Assembly: GCF_000247645.1 (NCBI RefSeq)
Contig: NZ_AHWA01000004.1
Location: 248,001 to 312,000, forward strand
Direction: 5' to 3'
Origin: Salinibacterium sp. PAMC 21357
GTDB taxonomy: Bacteria; Actinomycetota; Actinomycetes; Actinomycetales; Microbacteriaceae
DNA: 64,000 bases
Shown: piece after piece, positions 29,533 through 40,224 of the stretch
How positions within the stretch are numbered: position 1 is the stretch's first letter
Layout: each line of letters begins with the position of its first letter
Notes under the pieces: generated by a model
Databases searched by the model: none
What the model was told of the DNA's origin: nothing
What the model saw: the letters and a program-made list of their open reading frames with translations, nothing else
Made by a program: the position numbers and the translations under genes

Positions 29533-30075
29533 CTAGCGAGTGCCCCACACCGTGGTTTCGTCTGAGGCTTGAGATTCATCGCGCTGCCGCCTCATCGAGA
29601 CGACGTTTTGGTTGTTCTCCATAAGGTCATGCAGCGCTGCTTGAGTGATCGAAACCGACGGGATGTCTCGCAATACGACCGGGTAGTCGTGGCCAGCGTT
29701 GATCAGGAGATCACCACTGCCGAACATCCGCTGCACCCAGTTTTGACGCACCGTAACGTCATAGCCGCGACTATGCAGCAACTCTTGCCGCACCCGGACG
29801 AAGATGCCGCTGGACAACACCACGCGGCGGGTAGTAATTGTGTAGTTTCGGGCCAGCCAAGCAAAGAAGGGCAAGAACCAGGCAATGACGATGAGCAACA
29901 GCCCAGCGGTCAGCAGGGCAAGGTTTTGCCAGTCCTCGGCAAAACTGCCAGAAAAATAGCCGAGCGCGCCGGCCGTCGCGATCAAAACGATGCCGGGAAA
30001 TATTAATGCGCGCGAGTGGGAGCGAACGCGGGCGACAATCGCCTCGCGTTGAACACTCACAGTCTCATTTGGCAT
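29533..30075 (-). CDS. PH domain (bacterial Pleckstrin-like) membrane protein
   Basis: A 180-residue protein with two membrane helices (about residues 24-44 and 52-72) followed by a cytoplasmic bacterial PH domain: NYTITTRRVVLSSGIFVRVRQEL and LLINAGHDYPVVLRDIPS. The homolog in Mycobacterium also lies between gtrA and birA, so the position is conserved. Function is unknown; such domains are thought to mediate membrane-associated protein contacts. It ends in a polar tail of about 30 residues. Confidence 0.87.
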   Translation of the reverse strand: MPNETVSVQREAIVARVRSHSRALIFPGIVLIATAGALGYFSGSFAEDWQNLALLTAGLLLIVIAWFLPFFAWLARNYTITTRRVVLSSGIFVRVRQELLHSRGYDVTVRQNWVQRMFGSGDLLINAGHDYPVVLRDIPSVSITQAALHDLMENNQNVVSMRRQRDESQASDETTVWGTR

Positions 30076-30078
30076 GAG

Positions 30079-30855
30079 TCATTCATACCGCAGGTGAGTG
30101 ACGTCGCCAGCCGCGACGTGCTGCAAGCTGCCGTTCGCGTCATCCCTCACCACGAGCTGACCCCGGTCATCGACCGTTTCGGCTGTGCCAAAGATTGTGC
30201 CTCCGCCGGGCAGTTCCACCCTGACTCGACGCCCGATTGTTCCGCATTCTGCGCGGACGGCATCCGCGATTCCGCTGCGTGATGCATCGCACGCACCACC
30301 CAGATACTGCTCATAGAGGCCAGTAAGCTCGGTGAGATAGCTGCTGAGCGCTAGGTCAACGCCGGGTGTCACCCCCTCGAGCAATAACGATGTCGAGACG
30401 GATGTGGGCAACTCATCACTCTTAATTGTGAGGTTTAACCCTGCCCCCACAATCACGCCAGAACCATTCGGCACGAGTTCTGACAAGAGGCCGGCCACTT
30501 TCAGCCCCTCGATGTGCACGTCGTTCGGCCACTTGAGGGTGACCTCGCGATCGCTCACCAACCGACGGACGGCGCGGGCCATCGCCAGCCCGCCGATCAA
30601 CGGCATCCAGGCTAGTGATTCGATTGATGCGTTCGCCGGTGCTAGTAACACCGAGACAGCGAAAGTTCTATCTGGCGGCGCGATCCACTCGCGCCCCAAG
30701 CGCCCGCGGCCCGCGGTTTGATTTGTCGTCACTAGGGCAGAGAGGTGTTGCGCTTCGCCGCGTGCCGCCTGTGCCATCAACTCTTGGTTGGTTGAGCCGA
30801 CCTCGTCGACCTGCGTGAGGCGGGGAAGAATGGCGGTGCTCAATGGGAGGTGCAT
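30079..30855 (-). CDS. birA: Biotin--[acetyl-CoA-carboxylase] ligase
   Basis: A 258-residue enzyme that makes biotinyl-AMP and attaches biotin to the BCCP lysine of the carboxylase encoded nearby. It shows EVGSTNQELMAQ, TTNQTAGRGRLGREW, and LKWPNDVHIEGLKVAGLLSEL, then a small C-terminal domain. It lacks the N-terminal helix-turn-helix of bifunctional BirA, so it is ligase only. I start at the ATG at 30855, where the family normally begins, rather than at 30936. It is divergent from accD. Confidence 0.94.
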   Translation of the reverse strand: MHLPLSTAILPRLTQVDEVGSTNQELMAQAARGEAQHLSALVTTNQTAGRGRLGREWIAPPDRTFAVSVLLAPANASIESLAWMPLIGGLAMARAVRRLVSDREVTLKWPNDVHIEGLKVAGLLSELVPNGSGVIVGAGLNLTIKSDELPTSVSTSLLLEGVTPGVDLALSSYLTELTGLYEQYLGGACDASRSGIADAVRAECGTIGRRVRVELPGGGTIFGTAETVDDRGQLVVRDDANGSLQHVAAGDVTHLRYE

Positions 30856-30968
30856 CGCTTCAGCGTAGAGGCAGCGGAATGTCTCTACGGTTTCCTCAAT
30901 GAAACCGGTAGGAAACTTGTGGGTTCCGCCAACCACACAAGCGGCGCTCGGGTAGGTAAAGTGACACA

Positions 30969-32567
30969 GTGACCGAAGACAATACGACTCCAGACATGTT
31001 CACGACCGCCGGCCGGATCGCCGATCTCAAGAACCGCTATCACGAAGCCGTGACTGCCAGCGGAGACGCGGCAATCGAAAAGCAGCACGCCAAGGGCAAG
31101 ATGACCGCCCGCGAGCGCATCGAACAGTTGCTCGATCATGGTTCGTTCGTCGAACTTGATGAGTTCGTTCGCCACCGCACACACGCGTTCGGTATGGAGA
31201 AGAAACGCCCTTATGGTGACGCTGTTGTGACCGGTACCGGCACGATTCACGGTCGCCAGGTTGCGGTCTACGCTCAGGACTTCACCATCTTCGGTGGTTC
31301 GCTAGGCGAGGTTGCTGGCGAGAAAATCATCAAGATCATGGACCATGCAATGAAGACGGGCGTTCCGATCATCGGAATGTTCGACTCAGGCGGGGCTCGG
31401 ATCCAGGAGGGCGTCGTTGCTCTCGGCAAGTACGGCGAGATTTTCCGCCGCAACACTCAAGCTTCGGGTGTTATCCCGCAGATCTCCATCATCATGGGCC
31501 CGGCCGCCGGTGGCGCCGTGTATTCCCCCGCACTTACCGACTTCATCATCATGGTCGACAAGACCAGCCAAATGTTTGTGACCGGCCCCGACGTTATCAA
31601 GACTGTCACCGGTGAAGACGTCGGAATGGAAGAGCTCGGCGGCGCGCTCACCCACAACAAGGTTTCTGGCGTAGCCCACTACCTTGCCAGCGATGAAGCG
31701 GATGCCCTCGATTACGCCCGCACCCTCGTCGGCTTCCTGCCAGACAACAACATGTCGGATGCTCCCATCTACGAGAGCGAAGTTGAGTTGGAGATCACGG
31801 ACGAGGATCGCAAGCTCAACACGATCATCCCTGACAGCCCCAACCAGCCCTATGACGTGAAGACGATCATCGAGCACATTGTCGATAACGGTGACTTCCT
31901 CGAGACGCAGCCGCTCTTCGCCCCCAACATCGTGGTCGGTTTCGGCCGCGTTGAGGGCCGCTCGGTGGGGATCGTCGCCAACCAGCCGCAGGCCATGGCC
32001 GGCACGCTGAACATCGAGGCCGGCGAGAAGGCTTCACGTTTCGTGCGCTTTTGTGACGCGTTCAGCATCCCGATTTTGACTCTCGTGGATGTCCCGGGTT
32101 ACCTGCCGGGCACTGACCAGGAATGGACCGGCGTTATCCGTCGTGGCGCCAAGCTGCTTTACGCCTACGCCGAAGCAACCGTGCCTCTCGTTACGGTCAT
32201 CACGCGTAAGGCGTACGGCGGGGCCTACATCGTCATGGGATCTAAGCAGCTGGGTGCCGACCTCAACTACGCGTGGCCGACGGCTGAGATCGCTGTCATG
32301 GGCGGCCAGGGTGCTGTCAATATTTTGTACCGTGGTGAGATCAAAGCCGCGGAGGCCGCTGGTGAGGATGTCGCTGCCGTGCGCACACGTCTAGCCAACG
32401 AGTACACCTACAACGTTGCGAGCCCGTTCTTGGCTGCTGAGCGCGGCGAGCTCGACGGAGTCATCGAGCCTGCCGCTACTCGAGTACAGGTAGTGAAAGC
32501 ACTCCGCTCTCTTCGGACCAAACGTGCGAGCATGCCGCCCAAGAAGCACGGAAACATTCCGCTGTGA
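30969..32567 (+). CDS. accD: Acyl-CoA (propionyl/acetyl-CoA) carboxylase beta subunit
   Basis: A 532-residue carboxyltransferase subunit that moves carboxylate from biotin to acetyl- or propionyl-CoA. The two crotonase-like halves are visible with [39 protein letters not shown] and, in the C-terminal half, [14 protein letters not shown] and [18 protein letters not shown], the oxyanion-hole glycines. It starts at a GTG at 30969. It is followed, with a GTGA overlap, by accE, and later by accA: the actinobacterial AccD5/AccE/AccA3 arrangement. Confidence 0.96.
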   Translation: MTEDNTTPDMFTTAGRIADLKNRYHEAVTASGDAAIEKQHAKGKMTARERIEQLLDHGSFVELDEFVRHRTHAFGMEKKRPYGDAVVTGTGTIHGRQVAVYAQDFTIFGGSLGEVAGEKIIKIMDHAMKTGVPIIGMFDSGGARIQEGVVALGKYGEIFRRNTQASGVIPQISIIMGPAAGGAVYSPALTDFIIMVDKTSQMFVTGPDVIKTVTGEDVGMEELGGALTHNKVSGVAHYLASDEADALDYARTLVGFLPDNNMSDAPIYESEVELEITDEDRKLNTIIPDSPNQPYDVKTIIEHIVDNGDFLETQPLFAPNIVVGFGRVEGRSVGIVANQPQAMAGTLNIEAGEKASRFVRFCDAFSIPILTLVDVPGYLPGTDQEWTGVIRRGAKLLYAYAEATVPLVTVITRKAYGGAYIVMGSKQLGADLNYAWPTAEIAVMGGQGAVNILYRGEIKAAEAAGEDVAAVRTRLANEYTYNVASPFLAAERGELDGVIEPAATRVQVVKALRSLRTKRASMPPKKHGNIPL

Positions 32568-32809
32568 CCGGCAAGCACGCCCACGAGACGCCCGACGAGC
32601 CGGCAGACATCCGCATCGTCTCCCCTAATGTCACGCCAGAAGAGATCGCCGCCGTTACCGCGGTGGTACGAGCGGCGTTGGCGGAATCAGCCGAGCTCGC
32701 TGGCCAAGATGAGTCGGCGCCGGTAAGCGCGTGGGCGCGCAGCCAGCGCCCCATTCGCACACCACTGCATCCGGGCCCGGGAGCGTGGAACGCTAGCGCA
32801 CGGCGCTAA
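32564..32809 (+). CDS. accE: Acyl-CoA carboxylase epsilon subunit
   Basis: An 81-residue protein of the actinobacterial AccE family. It has [21 protein letters not shown] near the start and the conserved C-terminal [11 protein letters not shown] with [11 protein letters not shown]. AccE stabilises the complex between the biotinylated alpha subunit and the AccD5-type beta subunit. It is translationally coupled to accD. A structured, gene-free stretch of about 360 bp follows. Confidence 0.9.
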   Translation: MTGKHAHETPDEPADIRIVSPNVTPEEIAAVTAVVRAALAESAELAGQDESAPVSAWARSQRPIRTPLHPGPGAWNASARR

Positions 32810-32937
32810 AGTTCTTCATTCCGCCGAAAGAGTGACCTTTTCGAAGTCGTACCCCAATTGCGTCACACGGAATTCGTTGAATTCCCCTGAACGACGGCGA
32901 ATTTCTCATCGTTTATCGAATATTGTCCCCCGAGAGT
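32810..32937. other. Gene-free stretch after accE
   Basis: No coding frame with family resemblance or ribosome site is visible here. It is followed by the candidate structured RNA at 32938. The sequence is AT-richer than the flanking genes. Confidence 0.5.
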
Positions 32938-33105
32938 CCCCCAAAGAACCGACTTTGCTCTTCACGTTCTTGATGCAGAATATTAAGTGCTAGGTGTCTC
33001 TCCATAGGAGTTACACCGCCAAAGGTTGGCCGACTAGGGTAAGCGGGCCAATTCTTTGGGGGCGGGTCAGGACGGTATTCGGGTTATCGTCCTGACCCGG
33101 GTTTT
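32938..33105 (+). ncRNA. Candidate structured small RNA, unassigned
   Basis: CCCCCAAAGAA (32938-32948) is perfectly complementary to TTCTTTGGGGG (33052-33062), closing an 11-bp stem around about 100 nt. Inside are a hairpin GGTGT-CT-CTCC-ATA-GGAG-TT-ACACC (32993-33017) and a TTGGCC/GGCCAA stem (33026-33031 with 33046-33051). An intrinsic terminator follows at once (33063-33105). A possible promoter TTGCTC-17 bp-GAATAT (32955-32983) would give a shorter transcript from about 32990, without the closing stem. I recognise no known RNA family. The terminator's T-run favours the plus strand. Confidence 0.5.
33063..33105 (+). terminator. Rho-independent terminator
   Basis: A 12-bp perfect stem, CGGGTCAGGACG (33063-33074) with CGTCCTGACCCG (33088-33099), a 13-nt loop, then GGTTTT. 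It ends the candidate small RNA or the accDE transcript. Confidence 0.85.
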
Positions 33106-33108
33106 AGC

Positions 33109-33151
33109 AAAGAGCCGGAGAAGTGCTTCTTATAGCCACTCCGGCTCTTTT
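33109..33151. terminator. Bidirectional Rho-independent terminator
   Basis: AAAGAGCCGGAG (33109-33120) pairs perfectly with CTCCGGCTCTTT (33139-33150), with T-rich flanks on both strands. It can end plus-strand transcripts and the minus-strand two-component operon, whose last gene stops at 33169. Confidence 0.85.
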
Positions 33152-33168
33152 GCGTTTAAGTTTTAGCG

Positions 33169-34218
33169 CTAGACGTTCGCGGTATCGACGCGCGGAATCT
33201 CCAGCCAAATATCGACGACATCCTCTTCGAGAGAGTCCAAGCCAAGGGCACTCGATTCGCCATCATCAGCGCTGTGGAGCCCGACAACGGTCACCGCGAC
33301 ATCAGAGCCCTCGGGAACCGTGCGGGCAATCACTTTATCGGCGCTGGTGGACTGGATGGCGAGCGCTAGCCGATTAAGCACCCGATCAAGATCCCCATCA
33401 GAGAGATCATCAATGCCCCCCTCATCGAGCAGTGTCACGGTTGCGCCGCGACGCCGGGCGATCATCACTTGATCGCGCACAGCATCGTTGAGCAGCTTGC
33501 GACCACGGATTTCGTCTCGGATGGCGCCCTCAAGATTGAGACACTCTCGGCGCTCGTCATCGGAGAGATCGCCGTTGGTCTCTTGGATCCGCTGGAGCAT
33601 TGCCAACGCCATTGTTCCCGTCTGCTCTAAACGGAACTGCCGCTCATGCACGTGAGCGTCTTGGGCTGCTTGCCAGTCGGTGGCCTCTTGTTCTGCAAGA
33701 ACGAAGCGCTGGGCATCCTTAGAGGCTTTCGCTAGACCACTACTGAGCACGTGAGACACCGCAACCCAGGATGCGCTGCCGACGATTCCAAGGCTGAAGA
33801 GCCCGGCAGGGCCGACCGGACCAAGGCTGAAAGTGTGCGCGACGAGAAACCCGATTCCGAGCCAAGCGAACGTGTGCCTCCCTCGGGTAGATGTGATCGT
33901 GAGGAGGGTGCCGCTGGCCGCGACGTACCACGTGGCGTACCCAGTGCCGCCTTCACGAGTGAAGTCGAGTTCGTTCGCAACTAGCAGCGTTATTGCTACC
34001 ACGGTTGCGAAGTTGAACGAGGCCATCCAGATCGGCATCCGAACTGGACCGAATGGCAGAAGGCTGATAATTGTGGCAACGCCGTACAACACCATTGCCA
34101 CTAAAACGGGCCCTGAATGATTAGGGACATCTAACGTGTAGAGCCCGAGAAGAATGTGGTACGCGGAGAATAGCCCCGCCATGCCCACAATGAGGTAGCG
34201 CGGTACACCGATGTTCAC
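33169..34218 (-). CDS. Membrane protein with degenerate kinase-like cytoplasmic region
   Basis: A 349-residue protein with about six N-terminal membrane helices (residues 8-165), then a coiled-coil-like stretch (residues 165-215, rich in Ala, Gln and Glu) and a C-terminal domain of about 130 residues. That domain has GRKLLNDAVRDQVMIARRRGATVTLLDEGG in the position of a kinase ATPase domain, but no N, G1 or G2 box. It is the third gene of an operon with a NarL-type regulator and a sensor kinase, overlapping the kinase by ATGA. A degenerate sensor or kinase partner is likely; no family is recognised. Confidence 0.7.
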   Translation of the reverse strand: MNIGVPRYLIVGMAGLFSAYHILLGLYTLDVPNHSGPVLVAMVLYGVATIISLLPFGPVRMPIWMASFNFATVVAITLLVANELDFTREGGTGYATWYVAASGTLLTITSTRGRHTFAWLGIGFLVAHTFSLGPVGPAGLFSLGIVGSASWVAVSHVLSSGLAKASKDAQRFVLAEQEATDWQAAQDAHVHERQFRLEQTGTMALAMLQRIQETNGDLSDDERRECLNLEGAIRDEIRGRKLLNDAVRDQVMIARRRGATVTLLDEGGIDDLSDGDLDRVLNRLALAIQSTSADKVIARTVPEGSDVAVTVVGLHSADDGESSALGLDSLEEDVVDIWLEIPRVDTANV

Positions 34219-35486
34219 AGGAGACCCTCTTCGCTATCAACCATGTTCGCTAGGTCGTCGGCATCATCGATGTATGGCCACTGAATGCACACTTCGGTTC
34301 CGGCCCCCGGCACTGAAGCTACTGCCGTGCGACCTCCAGCGTTTGATACGCGTTCGACGATGGAAACCCGCACCCCTAAGCGCTCTTGAGGAACATGATC
34401 GAGATCAAAGCCACGACCGCTGTCTGTTACCAGAACTTCGATTCCGTTGCCCTCGAGGCCGCGCACGACGACACTGCGTTTGACGTCTAATCCGCCAGCG
34501 TGCTGGAGGCTGTTTACCATTGCCTGCACCGCAGCAGAGTGCACGGCCTCAGCCGCGACCGCGGGAAGCGAACGTGCACCGACGCTCCGAACCGAGCAGG
34601 TGAAGTTTGCCGCCAACAGGTCGGCTGATGCAACAACGCGCTGCGCGAGCTCAGTAGCTTGAACCGTGGAGATGTCGTCTGGTGAGGTCGCGGCAGCTTC
34701 CGTCAAATGACCGATGGCGTTCCCTGCCATCACCGCAGCAAGCCGTTCCGCTTCGGGGTTGTAAGCACGTGCCGCTGAGATCAGTGTCGTGAGCACACTG
34801 TCGTGCACGATCGAATCAACCTGCACACGCTCCACTTCGGTTGCGTGTTGTCGAACAGCGTTGCCATAGCGCAGCAGTGCAGTGGCTTGAGCGTGGTCTA
34901 CGTTGGTCGCGGCTTGGCGGAGCATGGTCACGATGATCATGATGGCGCTGCCCAAGATAAGGGCGTAGACAGCCTCGAGCAATGCGAGCTGCCAGGGTGC
35001 GCTGCCACCGACAGGCAAAGTTCGCACCACGAAATAGACGAACGGCGCCGCAAAAAGGTAGGCGGTTGCGATTACTCTGCTGAAGGCTATCGAAGCCATC
35101 GCCGTCGCAACAGTGAGCAGGTAGTTGAGCCAGTGGATTCCGTTGAAGATCTCAACACCTGGAAGCACAGTGAATGGCCAACTCAACAACGCCAGAGCGT
35201 AAACAATGGCGAACGTTCCATGGATCACCCGCACCCCACGGTTCGCGAACGACAGAATAACGACAAGAATCAGCATGCCGAAAAGGGCAGGCACAAAAAC
35301 CCACAGCCACCATGGTTGCGCCTCGTGCATTTGGCTTGTGAGCCATGGCACAGTCTGAGCACCGAAAACTATCCCGCTCACCGCAACCGAGCGCGAAATT
35401 ACCCGCTCAACCTGTTTACGGCTGATCGGATTGCGCGGCTGCTTTGCCGATGGCGGTTGACGCGATGCGACGAGGCTAGTGGCCAT
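34215..35486 (-). CDS. Sensor histidine kinase (NarL-partner type)
   Basis: A 423-residue membrane kinase. After a basic N-terminus come about six helices (residues 30-185). The dimerisation region has DSIVHDSVLTTLISAA with the candidate phosphohistidine, followed by an HATPase domain: AMVNSLQHAGG (N box), VTDSGRGFD (G1) and ERLGVRVSIVERV (G2). I start at the ATG at 35486 with GGAAGG upstream; it overlaps the regulator's last codons by 11 bp. It phosphorylates the regulator encoded upstream; the signal is unknown. Confidence 0.88.
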   Translation of the reverse strand: MATSLVASRQPPSAKQPRNPISRKQVERVISRSVAVSGIVFGAQTVPWLTSQMHEAQPWWLWVFVPALFGMLILVVILSFANRGVRVIHGTFAIVYALALLSWPFTVLPGVEIFNGIHWLNYLLTVATAMASIAFSRVIATAYLFAAPFVYFVVRTLPVGGSAPWQLALLEAVYALILGSAIMIIVTMLRQAATNVDHAQATALLRYGNAVRQHATEVERVQVDSIVHDSVLTTLISAARAYNPEAERLAAVMAGNAIGHLTEAAATSPDDISTVQATELAQRVVASADLLAANFTCSVRSVGARSLPAVAAEAVHSAAVQAMVNSLQHAGGLDVKRSVVVRGLEGNGIEVLVTDSGRGFDLDHVPQERLGVRVSIVERVSNAGGRTAVASVPGAGTEVCIQWPYIDDADDLANMVDSEEGLL

Positions 35487-36186
35487 CGCCGCCTTCCGAA
35501 TCCAGTCCCGGAAGAATTCCGTCTTCAACGGCGCGACGCAAAAGATCAACCTTGGTCGGGGCGGGGCGCCCAACTTCGACATACTTCACGCGGATGCGGT
35601 CAAGGTATTCCCGAGCAGTCGAGTAACCAATACCGAGTTGCTGCGCCGCAAGTTTGAGCGGCAAGCCCGAAGCATAGAGGTGAAGAATCTCACGTTCACG
35701 ACGACCCAGTTGTGCTTTGGAGAAGTCGCGGTCGGCGTCGATCGCGGTAGCCCATTCGAGGTTGTTGAGAACATCGCCGCGCGCAACCGTCGCTGCCGCA
35801 GCAAGAACAGTTTTGGTAGCGGAAGACTTGGGGATAACACCAGCGGCGCCGGCGGCGAGGGCTTCACGAACACTCGCGACGCGGTCGGCAATACTGTGAA
35901 CCAGAACGGCTGATCCTGTAGCTTGAACGTTCTTCACGTTGTCGGTGACCGTCGAGCCGTCGCCGAGCGAAAGGTCAAGAACAACAACATCTACTTCGCG
36001 ACCATTGAGACCCTCAACGAGCTCTTTGACCGTAGCGGCGGCGAGAACGAAGTCGTAGCCTTCATCGATAAACGCGGCTTTGAGGCCTAATCGAACGGAT
36101 TCGTGGTCATCGACTACAGCAACGGCGATCCCGCCATTGGCGCTTTCACTGGGCGCTGCTGTCCCGGATGGTTCTGTCTGGGCCAT
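35476..36186 (-). CDS. Response regulator, NarL/LuxR family
   Basis: A 236-residue regulator. The receiver domain (residues 22-140) has VAVVDDHESVRLGL, the phospho-acceptor Asp in VVVLDLSLGDG, and the Lys in GVIPKSSA. The C-terminal helix-turn-helix is LGRREREILHLYASG with LAAQQLGIGYSTAREYLDRI, a variant of the usual TVK recognition turn. The ATG at 36186 is preceded by AGGAGG and is preferred to an upstream start at 36216. It is the first gene of a three-gene operon with a kinase and a degenerate membrane partner. Confidence 0.92.
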   Translation of the reverse strand: MAQTEPSGTAAPSESANGGIAVAVVDDHESVRLGLKAAFIDEGYDFVLAAATVKELVEGLNGREVDVVVLDLSLGDGSTVTDNVKNVQATGSAVLVHSIADRVASVREALAAGAAGVIPKSSATKTVLAAAATVARGDVLNNLEWATAIDADRDFSKAQLGRREREILHLYASGLPLKLAAQQLGIGYSTAREYLDRIRVKYVEVGRPAPTKVDLLRRAVEDGILPGLDSEGGDGH

Positions 36187-36266
36187 GTGGCGTCCTCCTG
36201 AGTTTCTGTCCCCCATCGTAGTGTGATTAAGGCAAAATCACGCTCGAATCAGGCGAACACGCGCGC

Positions 36267-37499
36267 TTAGTTGCGCGTGAACGTTCCCACTGCCTCTACG
36301 TGGTGGGTGTGCGGAAAGAGATCGAAGGCTCGAACCGCGCTCAAGGTGTAGCCCTGCTCGCCAAAGAATGCGACATCCCGAGCGAATGCCACCGGGTCGC
36401 ACGCCACATAGATCACTTGGGCTGGCTTGGCGACCCCGACCAGTTCGACGACTTCACGTCCCGCACCTGAGCGTGGCGGATCGAGAATGATCGTGGCACG
36501 TTCGAGACGGGCGCGCTCGGTGGCGGTCGCATTGGTGACGAGTTGACGTAGCCAGCGGTCGACGCGTCCTGTCTCCGCATGGGCTCCCAACCACTCTGAG
36601 AGGTTCTTGGCGGCGTGATCGGTAGCGGAGGACTCGGCTTCAACCGTCGTGATCTTGGTTGCGGCACCGAACTTGTCTCCCACCGCTGCGGCGAAGAGAC
36701 CGACACCACCGTAGAGATCCAAGTTGGATGCTGCAGGGTCAAACAATTCTGGGTTGATGGCCTCTTGCACGGCCGTCGTCAATACTTGGGCGGCGCCATG
36801 ATGCACTTGCCAGAACCCGGAGTCGAGCAGCGAAAACTCGCGCTCTCCCACAATTTCGGTGATCACTTGTGGCTTTTGCTTGCCCATGATGAGGCGAACT
36901 CCCCCACTGCTGGGGTTGAGAACGTCTACGCGATCGAAGCCGTCAAAGTTTTGACTGAGCGGGGCTCCGGCCGAAAGTTCTGGGGTTGCCAACGGTAGGT
37001 CGGCAACGGAGACGACGTGGTGAGAGCGAGCCGCGAATGGGCCAACGTTGCCGTGTTCGTCGACGTGGAGGCTGACGCGGGTGCGCCATCCGAGTCCATT
37101 GCGGTCGTCGTCGCCGGGAACGGCTTCTACGAGGGGCGCGAGTGTGAGGCCAGCCATTCGTTCGAGTGATTCACTGAGAATCTGAGCTTTGAGGGCCCGC
37201 TGCTGACCGAGTTCGATGTGACCAAATTCGGCACCGCCCGCGCGATTATCGGGATCACGGTCGATGCTCGCCGCTGACCACACGTGGTCTCGGCGGTGCT
37301 CACTCGCGGTGATTACTTTCACCGTTTCTGCGCGCCAGAAGGATTTCTTTTTGTCGTCGGTTACACGCGCAAGCACTCGCTCACCGGGGATCGCGTCAGA
37401 GACGAAAACGACACGACCATCGTGACGTGCAACACTGACACCCCCGTGCGCAATGTTGGTAACGTCTACTTCGATCATTTTGCCAAGCCATTCACCCAT
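36267..37499 (-). CDS. TrmA/RlmD-family RNA (uracil-C5) methyltransferase
   Basis: A 410-residue SAM-dependent enzyme with an N-terminal TRAM domain (IEVDVTNIAHGGVSVARHDG) and a C-terminal methyltransferase domain: LDLYGGVGLFAAAVG, ILDPPRSGAGREVVEL, and VIYVACDPVAFARDV with the catalytic cysteine. The four cysteines that hold the 4Fe-4S cluster in E. coli RlmD are absent from the region after ITASEHRRDH, so this is a cluster-free form. The start was set at 37499 (alternative 37478); the frame extends further only as antisense of maf. Target RNA unknown. Confidence 0.9.
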   Translation of the reverse strand: MGEWLGKMIEVDVTNIAHGGVSVARHDGRVVFVSDAIPGERVLARVTDDKKKSFWRAETVKVITASEHRRDHVWSAASIDRDPDNRAGGAEFGHIELGQQRALKAQILSESLERMAGLTLAPLVEAVPGDDDRNGLGWRTRVSLHVDEHGNVGPFAARSHHVVSVADLPLATPELSAGAPLSQNFDGFDRVDVLNPSSGGVRLIMGKQKPQVITEIVGEREFSLLDSGFWQVHHGAAQVLTTAVQEAINPELFDPAASNLDLYGGVGLFAAAVGDKFGAATKITTVEAESSATDHAAKNLSEWLGAHAETGRVDRWLRQLVTNATATERARLERATIILDPPRSGAGREVVELVGVAKPAQVIYVACDPVAFARDVAFFGEQGYTLSAVRAFDLFPHTHHVEAVGTFTRN

Positions 37500-37519
37500 C
37501 CCTTGAGCATAGGAGCCTT

Positions 37520-38164
37520 GTGCGCCTTTATCTTGCGTCCACCTCCCCAGCACGCCTCGCAACGCTTCGTGCTGCCGGTGTTGACCCGATCCTTTTGGCC
37601 TCTGGTGTCGACGAAGATGCGGTGGCAGCGGCAGCCCCTGGACCCCTTGATGGCCCCGCCCTTGTTGAGTTGTTAGCGCGAGCGAAGGCGGAAGCGGTGG
37701 TTGATTCACCAGTCAACGGGCAGCCCATTGACGGGTTCATCCTGGGGGGAGATTCGGCTTTCGAATTGGATGGCGAATTATTCGGAAAACCTCACGAGCC
37801 GGAAATTGCGCGGCAGCGTTGGCACGCGCAACGTGGCCGTACCGGAGTTTTGCACTCGGGGCATTGGCTTATCGATTACCGGGGCGGCGAGCTCCGTGGC
37901 GCGACGGGTGCCGTGTCGAGCGCGAGTGTGACGTTCGCCTCCAACATTTCGGATGCCGAAGTTGACGCCTATGTTGCGACGGGTGAGCCATTGAAGGTTG
38001 CCGGTTCATTTACCATCGACAGCCTCGGCGCTGCATTCATCGAGCGCATTGACGGAGATCCGCACGCCGTAGTCGGGCTTTCTGTTTCGCTCGTTCGTCA
38101 GCTCATGCGCGACTTAGGTGCCGAGTGGACTGATCTCTGGAACATTGATCGCCCCTCTCTGTAG
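37520..38164 (+). CDS. maf: Maf-family nucleotide pyrophosphatase
   Basis: A 214-residue septum-associated nucleotide pyrophosphatase that hydrolyses non-canonical or modified NTPs. The start LYLASTSPARLATLRAAG carries the S-x-S-x-x-R substrate loop (here STSPAR); LGGDSAFELDGELFGKP has the metal-binding Asp and the family's GKP. It starts at the GTG at 37520, 20 bp from the divergent methyltransferase. Its position between accE and accA is conserved in actinobacteria. Confidence 0.93.
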   Translation: MRLYLASTSPARLATLRAAGVDPILLASGVDEDAVAAAAPGPLDGPALVELLARAKAEAVVDSPVNGQPIDGFILGGDSAFELDGELFGKPHEPEIARQRWHAQRGRTGVLHSGHWLIDYRGGELRGATGAVSSASVTFASNISDAEVDAYVATGEPLKVAGSFTIDSLGAAFIERIDGDPHAVVGLSVSLVRQLMRDLGAEWTDLWNIDRPSL

Positions 38165-38242
38165 GCATTCACAGTGCTTGGCGCATATTTTTGTGCGCTT
38201 CGCCCCAAGGCTTCGGCCCTTATCCCCATAAGCTAGGTCACT

Positions 38243-39997
<1,755 letters not shown>

Positions 39998-40026
39998 GTC
40001 GCCTACGCGCATCCTGAGAAGCTCAT

Positions 40027-40068
40027 AAGGCCGCACACCTCGTCGAAACGATGAGCGGTGCGGCCTTT
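40027..40068 (+). terminator. Rho-independent terminator of accA
   Basis: AAGGCCGCAC (40027-40036) pairs with GTGCGGCCTT (40058-40067), followed by a short T-run. It lies 30 bp after accA and just before the 3' end of the convergent tRNA-Ala gene. Confidence 0.85.
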
Positions 40069-40072
40069 ATAG

Positions 40073-40147
40073 TGGTGGACCCTAGGAGATTTGAACTCCT
40101 GACTCCTCGATGCGAACGAGGCGCGCTACCAACTGCGCCAAGGGCCC
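40073..40147 (-). tRNA. tRNA-Ala (anticodon CGC)
   Basis: The minus strand folds as a full cloverleaf: acceptor GGGCCCT with AGGGTCC, an anticodon loop TTCGCAT on a 5-bp CCTCG/CGAGG stem, and a GTTCAAATC T-loop. CCA is encoded at 40073-40075. The G3:U70 wobble pair, the identity element for alanyl-tRNA synthetase, is present. Confidence 0.96.
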
Positions 40148-40224
40148 GTACTGCAGAACCAACAATAACACTCAGTGCGAGCCGCGAAAATCGAATAGCG
40201 CGGATTCACTTCTGAGCGCGAGGG

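Noticed and set aside
30856-30936. Extra 27 residues at the start of birA.
   Set aside because: They do not form the helix-turn-helix of bifunctional BirA, and the family start fits the ATG at 30855.
37500-37709. N-terminal extension of the RNA methyltransferase.
   Set aside because: It is antisense to the maf gene, and the TRAM domain already begins near residue 8 from the chosen start.
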